Shown piece after piece: positions 35,168-42,810 of a DNA stretch of 64,000 nt; position 1 is the first letter of the stretch; each line of letters begins with the position of its first letter. The position numbers were made by a program, and so were the translations under genes. Source of the stretch: a bacterium (GTDB taxonomy: Bacteria; Methylomirabilota; Methylomirabilia; Methylomirabilales; 2-02-FULL-66-22); NCBI GenBank assembly GCA_029580855.1, contig JAKPQH010000093.1, positions 1 to 64,000 on the forward strand. The letters are read 5' to 3'. The notes below the pieces were generated by a model that searched no databases, was not told where the DNA came from, and was given only the letters and a program-made list of their open reading frames with translations.

Positions 35168-35506
35168 ATGGAAGACCGAATCTTCGCTAGCCTGACCGGC
35201 GCCGAGCGAGTGCAGATGCGCCCCGGCATCGAGCGGATCACCCTGGCCTACAACCGGGAGACCATGCTTTGCTATTTCTACTTGAAGAAGGGCTCGACGC
35301 TGGAGATACACACCCACCCCCCGGCCCAGAACGGCCTGGTCGTGAAGGGTAGGGTGCGCTTTCTGAAGGGCAACGGGGAGAGCCATCTGCTGCAGGAAGG
35401 GGACGCCTACCTCTTCCCCTCCATGGAGCCCCACGGCCTGGAAGTGCTGGAAGACGCTGAGCTGATCGAGGCCTTCACCCCTGCGCGGGAAGACTACCGG
35501 CTCTGA
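35168..35506 (+). CDS. Single-domain cupin protein
   Basis: 112 residues forming one cupin barrel. The first motif is TLEIHTHPPAQNGLVVKGRVRF (two His and later residues as metal ligands); the second is EGDAYLFPSMEPHGLEVLED with the last His. The pattern fits small metal-binding cupins that act as isomerases, dioxygenases or ligand sensors; no specific reaction can be named. AGGA before ATG. The gene is intact in an otherwise decayed neighbourhood. Confidence 0.85.
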   Translation: MEDRIFASLTGAERVQMRPGIERITLAYNRETMLCYFYLKKGSTLEIHTHPPAQNGLVVKGRVRFLKGNGESHLLQEGDAYLFPSMEPHGLEVLEDAELIEAFTPAREDYRL

Positions 35507-35703
35507 GACGAAGAACGCGCCAGCCGAGCGGGTGGCGGCCCGACGACCTCAGGGCGCCACCTGAGTTCGTCCGCCGGAATGAAGCCGCTGGCGCGCAGCC
35601 CGCACCAGATCCGGGCGTGCCGGTCGCCGGCCCGCTTGGCCGAGGACAGGTCGAGCCGGCGCTGTGTTGAGTCGTGGACACCTCAAATCGAACGGAGACG
35701 AAA

Positions 35704-36054
35704 ATGCTGGCGGTGATCTTCGAAGTCTACGTCCGTCCAAACGGCAAGGATGAATATCTCTCGATCGCCGCGAGTCTGCGAGAGTCTCTGAAGGATCGTC
35801 CGGGCTTTATCTCAATCGAAAGATTTCAAAGCGTCACGGATCAGAACAAACTCTTGAGCCTATCATTCTGGGATACTGAACAAGCCATTGAGGAGTGGCG
35901 CAATCTGTTCGAGCACAGAATTGCGCAGAAAAAAGGGAGGCGCGAGTTATTCGCGAAGTACAGAATTCGGGTGGCGCGCGTTTCGCGCGACTACACCGAG
36001 TCCGAGCGCACCCAGGCGCCGTCCGATTCAAATGCCGAGTTAGCCGACTTGTAA
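35704..36054 (+). CDS. Antibiotic biosynthesis monooxygenase (ABM)-domain protein
   Basis: 116 residues, dimeric ferredoxin-like fold: MLAVIFEVYVRPNGKDEYLSIA, RPGFISIERFQSVTDQNKLLSLSFWDTEQAIEEWRN. Members degrade heme or oxidise small aromatics without cofactors, or are stress proteins. GGAGACGAAA before ATG sets the start; a GTG 30 bases upstream lacks one. Its base composition is visibly lower in GC than neighbours, hinting at acquisition. Confidence 0.85.
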   Translation: MLAVIFEVYVRPNGKDEYLSIAASLRESLKDRPGFISIERFQSVTDQNKLLSLSFWDTEQAIEEWRNLFEHRIAQKKGRRELFAKYRIRVARVSRDYTESERTQAPSDSNAELADL

Positions 36055-36460
36055 CGAGGCTTCGCCTCAGACCGACGAGGCATGCACCTCGTCACCCCGG
36101 CCCCGGGTTTCATCGGGGTAGACTCCAGCCGGGGCCCAGTGGCACGAGGAGATATCCTGGATTCCGGCGTCCGCCGGAATGACGGATTAAAGCCCGGCCC
36201 AAACTTGACTCATTCGCAGCGAGTTCTTCTCGTCAAGCAACACGAGTGTCCCGGAGATCGGTGGACGCGTTGCGCGTCTTCGTGGAGTCTTTCGCGCGGT
36301 TCTTGGGATGATGATCTCGGCCGGCTTTCCTTTTGTTGCCACAGGTCCACCCGCCCTTGTTGAGTGTTGTGAGCGTCAAGCACAACGCCTTATCCATCAG
36401 GAAAAAAAGCAACTGTAATATGTCCTTTCTGGCCGGAAATATCTCCAACATGCGCCTGCC
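36055..36460. other. Intergenic region, 406 bp, with palindromic repeat
   Basis: Holds the perfect hairpin at 36161-36180 and an AT-rich stretch (about 36340-36440). No supported gene. Confidence 0.35.
36161..36180. repeat. Short palindromic repeat
   Basis: ATTCCGGCG-TC-CGCCGGAAT, a 9-bp perfect stem with a 2-base loop, within a CTGGATTCCGG...CCGGAATGACGG context common to dispersed bacterial repeats. A half-copy (CCGCCGGAATGA) occurs at 35572. Confidence 0.5.
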
Positions 36461-36634
36461 TTGCGCGGGCCCAAGTACGCGCCGGTGGCGCTCGTCCTGG
36501 CGTTGGTGCCCCTGCTCCTTAATTGGCCCACCTACGTCACTATCTCCATGGCGGTGTTCGGCACGCTCCTGGTCGGGCGACTCCTGTACCGCTCGGGCGA
36601 GGCCCGAGTCACAGAAGGTGAGGGTAAGCCATGA
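36461..36634 (+). pseudogene. C-terminal remnant of a membrane protein
   Basis: In one frame the sequence reads GPKYAPVALVLALVPLLLNW-PTYVTISMAVFGTLLVGRLLY-RSGEARVTEGEGKP, two hydrophobic helices and a charged tail, ending in TGA that overlaps the next start as ATGA. No proper start or N-terminal part is present, so this is the end of a larger transporter-like gene once coupled to the peptidase gene. Family not identified. Confidence 0.45.
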
Positions 36635-37812
36635 CAGCCACACCGATGGATGAGCTGCTGGGCCGTATCCGCGAAACCGAGGTTGTCGAGCTGTGCCGGG
36701 AGCTGATCCGTTTCAAGAGTGTCAACCCGCCCGGCGACGAGCGCCCCATCGCCGAGCACGTGGCCGGGGTGCTGCGGACGGGCGGCCTCGCGGTGGAGGT
36801 CGTCCCCCACGGCCCGACGCGTGCCAGCGTTCTGGCACGACTGAAGGGCACGGGCGAGCTGCCCGGTCTCTTCTACAGCGCCCACCTGGACACGGTGCCG
36901 GTGGGGGCGGAAGCCTGGCTCCACGATCCCTTCGCCGGCGAGGTCGCCGACGGCAAGGTGTGGGGCCGCGGGTCATCGGACATGAAGAGCGGGCTGGCCG
37001 CCATGATTATCGCGGCCAAGGTGCTTGCCGCGGCGCATGTGAAGCTGCGGGGCGATCTGATCCTGGCCTTCACCGCGGGGGAGGAGACGGACTCGCTGGG
37101 GGCCACGGCCCTGGCCAAGCGGCCGGACCTCGGCCCTGTGCAGGCCCTGGTCGTTTCCGAGCCCAGCTCCAACGGTATCTTTATCGCAGAACTGGGCGCG
37201 CTGTGGGTCGAGCTGACGACCCAGGGCAAGACCGCACACGGCTCCATGCCCGACCTGGGCCGCAACGCGGTCATGATGATGGTGGCCCTGCTCGCCGAGC
37301 TGGACCGGCTGCCGATCCCCCACGATCCCCATCCGATGCTGGGGGGCTTCAGCCGCAGCATCAACACGGTGACCGGAGGGGTCAAGACCAACGTGGTGCC
37401 CGATCGCTGCGTGGCGACGGTGGATATGCGCACCGTGCCCGGGCAGGATCACCAGGCGATCGTACGGCAGATCGAGGCGCTCGGCGCCGACCTGGCGAAG
37501 CGCCTTCCCGATTTCCGGGCGACGGTCCGCGTCGTCAACGACCGTATCCCGATCACCACAGCGCCAGACGAGCCGGTCGTGCAGCGCTTCGCCGACGTGG
37601 TGGCGGAGGCCACCGGGCAGCGGCCGGAGCCAAAGGGCGTCCGCTACTATACGGACGCCGCGGCGCTCATGCCGACCCTGCAGGCCCCGATGATCATTTG
37701 CGGGCCGGGGGAGGCGGGGCTGGCGCACCAGCCGAACGAGTACGTGGAGGTGAGCAAGCTCACCGATTCCGCCCGGCTCCTCACGCTCGCGGCGGCGCGC
37801 CTGCTGGGCTGA
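36631..37812 (+). CDS. M20-family peptidase/deacylase (ArgE/DapE type)
   Basis: 393 residues. Zinc ligands lie in YSAHLDTVPVG (first His/Asp), GRGSSDMKSGLAAMI (bridging Asp) and TAGEETDSLG (catalytic Glu-Glu), with a late His in GLAHQPNEYV. A lid domain interrupts the catalytic domain at about residues 185-300. The family hydrolyses N-acyl amino acids, N-succinyl-diaminopimelate or dipeptides; no pathway neighbours decide. Start coupled to an upstream membrane-protein remnant, with GAGGG 7 bases before ATG. Confidence 0.9.
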   Translation: MTATPMDELLGRIRETEVVELCRELIRFKSVNPPGDERPIAEHVAGVLRTGGLAVEVVPHGPTRASVLARLKGTGELPGLFYSAHLDTVPVGAEAWLHDPFAGEVADGKVWGRGSSDMKSGLAAMIIAAKVLAAAHVKLRGDLILAFTAGEETDSLGATALAKRPDLGPVQALVVSEPSSNGIFIAELGALWVELTTQGKTAHGSMPDLGRNAVMMMVALLAELDRLPIPHDPHPMLGGFSRSINTVTGGVKTNVVPDRCVATVDMRTVPGQDHQAIVRQIEALGADLAKRLPDFRATVRVVNDRIPITTAPDEPVVQRFADVVAEATGQRPEPKGVRYYTDAAALMPTLQAPMIICGPGEAGLAHQPNEYVEVSKLTDSARLLTLAAARLLG

Positions 37813-37843
37813 CGGCACGCGGCGCGGCCCCCGGCGCCGCCTT

Positions 37844-38119
37844 CTGCATGCGCAAGAGCTTGGCCAGGGCCTTCTTGCGGCCTGCCAGGTCGCCGGCCAG
37901 GGTCATCTCCCGCACGGCCTCGATCCGGTCACCCGCGAAGAACATGTGCTCGGTGCGTGTGAGCCTGATGCCTTCGCCGCCGAATTGCCTGGTGACCTTG
38001 GCGTCCATCGGGGTATCGGCATTGGCGCGCACGCCGATTTTCCGGCACTTGTCGGCCCAGGCCATGAGCGGGGCGAAATCGGCGGAGAGTTCGGGCTGGA
38101 AGAACGGCAAATCACCCAG
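37844..38119 (-). pseudogene. ppdK: Internal fragment of pyruvate, phosphate dikinase
   Basis: About 92 residues match the PEP-binding barrel of PpdK: LGDLPFFQPELSADFAPLM, KIGVRANADTPMDAK and GGEGIRLTRTEHMFFAGDRI, ending KALAKLLRMQ. Both sides are unrelated sequence, there is no start codon in the family sense, and the full enzyme is nearly 900 residues. Clearly a relic. Confidence 0.75.
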
Positions 38120-38224
38120 GCAAAGGCGATAGCCAGCAGAAAGAGCCTGACCTATCAGACCTTGATGCGGAGCTGGATCGCGGAAGGGATCGCGCGGGAA
38201 GAAGAGGGACGCCGTCGCAGCTAG
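38099..38224 (+). pseudogene. C-terminal remnant of a CopG/BrnA-like antitoxin
   Basis: ERQITQAKAIASRKSLTYQT-LMRSWIAEGIAREEEGRRRS resembles the C-terminal ribbon-helix-helix half of BrnA/CopG-type antitoxins (LAxxxGIPYQTLIKSWLAEGL pattern). The N-terminal half is replaced by the opposite-strand ppdK relic, so the gene is broken at that junction. Confidence 0.45.
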
Positions 38225-38690
38225 CTGTCGGCGATCAGGTCGGCCATCCCTGCGTCGCGACGGAGGGCTGGCGCACAATTCCGGTCTCGGGACTCGGCCC
38301 GCAAAGCCCCATCACCCAAAAGGGATACCTATCTGACGGCTTGGTGTACCCTCCTCACCCACGTCGCTGCCATTCGGGCCTTGATAGGGGAGGGTGAGAC
38401 GGCGAGGGCGCCGTGCATGATCGAGACACGAACGTGTGCGGCGAAGACCTTAGGCCAACTTGAAGAGGGTTTGCCAATCTCTTGGATACGCTCCTCCACG
38501 TGCAGCGTTCTAGTTGGCCCATCGCTGCGACCCCCGGCATAGAGTCTGCAAAAGAAACGACCAGACGCCGTCACATGTACGCCGGGCTTGTGCCGGACTG
38601 ACGAGTGCGCGCGGTCGACCGGGAATGCGTTGCGGGGCCGGTCGCTCCGTTTCTGGTCAATCTATTATGCGCCGACCACGGTGACATCGC
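38225..38690. other. Intergenic region, 466 bp
   Basis: No supported gene. An 81-codon open frame on the minus strand (38329-38574) has no family resemblance or ribosome-binding site. The region lies between gene remnants and is probably debris. Confidence 0.35.
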
Positions 38691-38993
38691 ATGGACATCG
38701 AGGGCCAGCCCGTGTATATCTTCGTTGATGATCGCGAGCAAGCGGGTGCTGTTCCAGCCGCGCTCGCCAGGCGTCGGGACGCCACCATCGAGGTCGCCCG
38801 CCTCAGCGTCGGCGACTATTGCGTGCAGCGTCGCGTGCTCGTGGAGCGAAAGACTGCCGCGGACTTCGCGGCGTCGTTGATAGATGGACGGCTGTTTCGC
38901 CAAGCTGCGGCGCTCGCCGCCGCGCCGCACCGCGAGATGCTGCGCACCCTCGCCAACGCAAAAGCGTGGCAAGAGCGAGAGCCACGAGAGTAG
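38691..38993 (+). CDS. Minimal ERCC4-type nuclease domain protein, probably truncated
   Basis: 100 residues. The XPF/ERCC4 nuclease motif is present: VDDRE near the N-terminus, VGDYCVQRRVLVERKTAADFAASLIDGRLFRQ, giving GDX(n)ERKX3D plus the first acidic residues. Phage and bacterial relatives are usually about 200 residues or longer, with a following helical region; here the chain ends 20 residues after the motif in sequence that does not continue the family. It may be a truncated gene of phage origin. The ribosome-binding site is poor. Confidence 0.6.
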   Translation: MDIEGQPVYIFVDDREQAGAVPAALARRRDATIEVARLSVGDYCVQRRVLVERKTAADFAASLIDGRLFRQAAALAAAPHREMLRTLANAKAWQEREPRE

Positions 38994-39072
38994 CTCAGGG
39001 GGGCGGGTGCGCTGCGATAACAGCGTCGCCTTGAACCGCCGCACAGCAGCACCCGCGCCCGTCGCGTCCTCG

Positions 39073-40146
39073 TCAGCCCCGCTCCGCCGGCGCCTTCTGC
39101 GTCTGTTCGGCGAGGAGTTTCTGCAGGTCCGCCAGCGACTTTGCCTGCGCAGATCTTTCGATGGCCTTCTCGGCGATCTCCTGAACCTTCTGGTACGCGG
39201 CCTCGAGCTGCTTGGCCAGCTTGGCGTTCTGGTCGCTGAAGTCCTTGGCGATCTTCTCCAGCGCCTCGATGCGCGCCGCCGCGACGTTCCGATCGCCCTC
39301 GAACTCCTTGCGGAGCAATTCCTCGCGGCTGTTGGCGTCTGCTTTCAGGCGCTCGCCGGTTTCTTTGACGGCCCAGTCCACCGCTGACTCCAGCTCTTTC
39401 GGGATCGCCGCCATCCGCTGCCGTAAGTCGGCCATCTCCTTCTCCTGAGCCGCCACGGCCTTCTCGTGCTCCGCCAACTCCTTCGTCGCCGCTTCCCGCT
39501 TGGTGAGGATGTCGCGTTCGAGCGCGGCCTTCTCGTCATTCAGTTTGTCGCGGACCGTTTGCTGCTCGCGCGTCAAGAGATAGGCGAACTCCTCCTTCTC
39601 GCGCTCGCGGGTCTTCTTCTCGATCGCGTCCCGCTCGCGTGTCTCGAGTTCGCGGACCTTCTTCCCCTTCTCCCACTCGGCGCGCGTGGTTTCAATCTCG
39701 CGGGCGAGACGGTCCGTCTGCGTTGTCAGCTCGGCCTCGAATGCCTGGCGCTTCTGGTTCTGCGCCTCGATGAGCGCGGCCAGGCTGGCGGCCGCCTTGT
39801 CGATGTCGTACAGTTCCTGCAGATCGCGCTCCTTCACCTCGACCGCCTTCTGGACCGCCTTGAAGCGCGCGACCTCGGTTGCCATGCGTTCCGCGATCTG
39901 GGCCAGGTTCTAGCCGATGTCGGCCTTGAGGTTGCCCAGGGCCCGCTCCACGCCGTCCGGCGTCAGGTCGGTCGCCGCCGCGACCACCTCCTCGGCGCGC
40001 TTCTCCTGCACGCGCTTCTCCGGCTGCAGCTTGGCGGCGCGCTTCGCCTCCAGCTGCCGCACCACAGTAGGGTAGGCCTCGAGCGTCTCTTGCTTGGTAT
40101 TCTTGTCTGAAAGCTTCGGAACGGGCGGTTTCTCGGTGGCGGCCAT
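39073..40146 (-). pseudogene. Long coiled-coil protein interrupted by one amber codon
   Basis: One frame of 358 codons contains a single internal TAG at 39912-39910. Codons 1-78 encode MAATEKPPVPKLSDKNTKQE to LGNLKADIG; after the TAG the frame continues NLAQIAERMATEVARFKAVQ and about 270 residues of nearly continuous heptad coiled coil (KREAATKELAEHEKAVAAQE and similar). No frameshift is needed to join them, so a CAG or AAG codon was probably lost recently. Residual expression could restart at ATG 39885. Family function unknown. Confidence 0.65.
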
Positions 40147-40390
40147 GGGAGGTCTTCTCTTGGGAGCGTAGGGTGTGGGCGGTCTTTTGACGGCTGGATG
40201 GTATTGCGATCAATTCGGCGGTGCCAAGGCTATTGGCTGCCTCTGCTTTTCATCAGCCAGTCGATCGCCGAATGCTCCTTCGCGATATGCTTCACGGTAT
40301 AGCCGTCTCGATGGACGCGTTCGAGTAGCATGCGATCGAGGTTTGGCCACGCTTCGTGGCAGCGTGATGCCACGCCGATGCAGTCAAGGG

Positions 40391-40744
40391 CTAGCCGTTG
40401 GAGTCGCTAGGTCCCATCTCGTCGAGTATGAGGATGATGGCAGCGCGTAGGGCGGGCAGGCCACGTTGGGTGATGTCTCACACACGGGAAAGGCTAATGC
40501 CCAGATAGTCGTGGACAAGCACATTCTGGAATCCCGCGATAGCTGTCCACGGAAGGTCCGAGTGGCGCCCCTTCAACGCGGAAGAGAGTCGCTACGTCGA
40601 CTCGGCCAGTTCCTGGAGTTCGCGGAGGGTTGCTTTCTGCGTCTTGCGATCGGTCAGGAATCGGCTTCATCCCTCGCTCGTGTAGCCGATGATCGCGTCG
40701 AGACACTCCAAGTTGTGTTGAAGGTAAACGCGATCATCCTTCAC
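40391..40744 (-). pseudogene. HEPN (DUF86/HepT-like) toxin gene with three internal stop codons
   Basis: The 118-codon frame reads as a complete HepT-type protein: VKDDRVYLQHNLECLDAIIG, then FLTDRKTQKATLRELQELAE, WTAIAGFQNVLVHDYLGI and a GLPALRAAIILILDEMG end. In-frame stops are at codons 26 (TGA), 51 (TAG) and 89 (TGA), where CGA, CAG and TGG are expected. The RNase motif RNxxxH is QNVLVH. All changes are GC-to-AT transitions. GTG start overlaps the upstream antitoxin stop as GTGA, the usual arrangement of MNT-HEPN modules. Confidence 0.7.
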
Positions 40745-41009
40745 AGTGGCACCGCTTCCGCCAAGGCCCGCGCCCGCATTTCCGGGCGCAGGGCGTCAGC
40801 TTCGACCACATCCACACGGCAGCCGAGAAGGGTTTCGAGGTCAGCCACGAGTCCACCAGGAAACCACGGAGTGGTCGGGCCATTCACCTCGATGAGCAGA
40901 TCGACGTCGCTGCCCTCGCCGGTCGTTCCGCGCGCGCGCGAGCCGAAGATATGAACACGGCCGACCCCGTGTTGTCGCGCAACGCGCAGGATATCTTCTC
41001 GTCCGCCAC
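40741..41009 (-). pseudogene. MNT-type nucleotidyltransferase antitoxin with early frameshift
   Basis: Partner of the HEPN gene. The core HIFGSRARGTTGEGSDVDLLIEV is the GSxRxG...DxD motif of minimal nucleotidyltransferases that AMPylate HEPN toxins. A good GGGAGG and GTG start at 41009 is one base out of frame with this core; inserting one base after the fourth codon restores a 90-codon gene. The frame otherwise remains open to its stop, so only the start region is visibly damaged. Confidence 0.65.
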
Positions 41010-41336
41010 AGGTGGCCTCCCATGTACGGTTTTTTACGTTTGCTGCATTTATATCAGGAAAAGGCCTGTCGGGCAATTGTCCCACGTGGATGTGGCCGCC
41101 GGACCAGCGTCGCACATTGGGGGACTTCGAGGGGGCGGCCCAGCGTAGCCGGAGACAGCCCGCCAATCCGACGCCCAAGACGATCACGAGCGGCTGTCCG
41201 AATGTCGTCAAGCACGACGTAGGTAGCCCGACCGCCGAAGCGGCGCGGGATCCGAAATCCCCGATGCGAACCGGGCGGATCCTCATCGCAGAGGCTCCAA
41301 TGTGATTGCACCATAGTCAGGCGAGTGGACCGTGTT

Positions 41337-41567
41337 TCAAGGCATAGCCCGTCGTCCTCACCCACCTCGGCCTGTGGTCCACCCTCGCCCACAGCCCCCC
41401 GACTGTCTCCGTCGCGACCTGACCCACGCACGACGCCTCAGTGATCTCCACTCGGGGGAGGGGGGCGGAAGCGTCCGCCGGGCGCCGGGGTATCGTCCGG
41501 TGTACGTTCCCCGTTTTGTTCCTCTTTTTCCGCTTGCCCCGCCCGCCCGTGCGGCGGATACTCCGCC
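41337..41567 (+). pseudogene. Second decayed IS91-like transposase 3' end
   Basis: VVLTHLGLWSTLAHSPPTVS followed by a stop resembles the last residues of an IS91-type transposase, as in the relic at 34705. About 130 bp later the same GGCGGA-TAC-TCCGCC hairpin occurs (41553-41567), preceded in both places by pyrimidine-rich sequence (CCTCTTTTTCC here). Upstream coding sequence is absent. Confidence 0.55.
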
Positions 41568-41693
41568 CCGACGTGGGGATCCCGGTCGCCTCGGGCACCG
41601 CGACTGGCCAGGGAGTGTCGCCGGGCCCGTGGGGCCGCCGGCGGGTGAATCGTCGCGCGGCCGCCAAAAGCAAATTCCTATCACCCACCACCC

Positions 41694-41891
41694 CTACGCC
41701 CCCCAGGAGCGGCGCAGGCGCTGGGCCTCTTCGAGAGAACGATGCTTGTATACGCCGGCGGGAATCTGGAGGGGCCTTAGACGGATGGCCGTAGTCGAGA
41801 GGTCACACGCCAGCTTGAGGTTTTGCGGGTCGAGGGGAAGTAGCGGAGACGGAAGCATCTCGGTCACCGATCGGAACTTGCGAACGGGCAT
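41694..41891 (-). CDS. Small protein coupled to a nucleotidyltransferase
   Basis: 65 residues beginning MPVRKFRSVTEM and containing IPAGVYKHRSLEEAQRLRR. Similar short proteins accompany nucleotidyltransferases in toxin-antitoxin-like pairs. The ATG overlaps the preceding stop (TGATG), with GGAGGAG upstream. It probably regulates or binds its neighbour; not experimentally defined to my knowledge. Confidence 0.6.
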   Translation of the reverse strand: MPVRKFRSVTEMLPSPLLPLDPQNLKLACDLSTTAIRLRPLQIPAGVYKHRSLEEAQRLRRSWGA

Positions 41892-42361
41892 CACTCCTCC
41901 TGCAGGGAGAACCGCTCTTTCAAGACCTGCGCGTCGAGGCGGTCCTGGGGCCGGACCGTATCCTTTTTCATCCGATAAAGCATGAGCGGGGTCGCCACCC
42001 TGACCCGCACGCCCTCAATCACGAGTTCCTCGCTGTCGAGGTTCGCAAAACCGAACGCCTCGCCGAGACGCGCCAGTATATCAATCCAGAAATCCCCCGC
42101 GGGCGGCACATACTGAATCGCCGGATACTCTCCGGCCAGTTCGTCGGCGCGGATGCTTTCGATCTCCGGATCGTTAAACAGCTCTCGAAACGCGGTCTTG
42201 AGTCGAGCGACATTGTCCACCTCAGTCGAGACGACCACGTCGATATCGCGCGTCGCGCGAACCAACCCCTGCGCAGCCATGGCCATCCCTCCAACGAGGA
42301 CATAGGCCATTTTGTGACGGTCGAAGGCCGCGAAGATACGCTTCGTCTGCTCGAATTCCAT
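41891..42361 (-). CDS. Nucleotidyltransferase (AbiEii/DUF6036-like)
   Basis: 156 residues. MAYVLVGGMAMAAQGLVRATRDIDVVVST has the GG...RxTxDxD pattern of nucleotidyltransferases in which the two Asp bind metal; VRPQDRLDAQVLKERF near the end is typical of the group. Such proteins act in toxin-antitoxin or phage-defence pairs. GGAG precedes ATG by 11 bases. Intact, unlike the MNT gene 0.9 kb away. Confidence 0.75.
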   Translation of the reverse strand: MEFEQTKRIFAAFDRHKMAYVLVGGMAMAAQGLVRATRDIDVVVSTEVDNVARLKTAFRELFNDPEIESIRADELAGEYPAIQYVPPAGDFWIDILARLGEAFGFANLDSEELVIEGVRVRVATPLMLYRMKKDTVRPQDRLDAQVLKERFSLQEE

Positions 42362-42810
42362 CGCCCTGTTTCTCCTGTTGCGCCGACTGGAATCCGCTTG
42401 GGACGCTAACATCGGCGGAAATGGGTGTCAACGCGGAAATCCCAGGCAACGTCCTCCGACGTCGGCACGATGTCTGGTGATAGCCGGGGCCCGCAAGAGC
42501 CCCTCCCGAGGCGCAAGTTCCGGTGGGGTTCCCCCAAGTACCTTGGAGATTTTCGTCATTCAAGAAGGTTCAGGGTACTTTTTTGACCAGGGCTTTGGAT
42601 TCGTGCAAAGTGGGTGGTTTGTGCGCCGTCATTATCGATCACCTCATACGTGCATTATTGACTACGCAAGTGACTGATCTGCGACGGCTCTGGCGCGCGG
42701 TAAACAGCAGAACGATGGAGAGAGGTCGGTCCATAGCAGACGTCAACGGGATTCTTGGCTAGAACATCTCGGGAGAGCGTCGACGGTCGGCCAAAAGTGC
42801 GAACTGGGGA
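42362..42810. other. Intergenic region, 449 bp, partly AT-rich
   Basis: No supported gene. About 42540-42740 is clearly lower in GC than the surroundings and carries short open frames (for example IQEGSGYFFDQGFGFVQSG) without recognisable family, probably the remains of acquired DNA. Confidence 0.35.

Noticed and set aside
35475-35681. Minus-strand open frame between the cupin and ABM genes
   Set aside because: Low-complexity composition and no start signal; an alternative frame (AKRAGDRHARIWCGLRASGF) looks protein-like but could not be tied to a family.
42523-42762. Short open frames in the AT-rich gap before dnaE2
   Set aside because: No ribosome-binding site, no family resemblance, and frames break within 80-100 codons.
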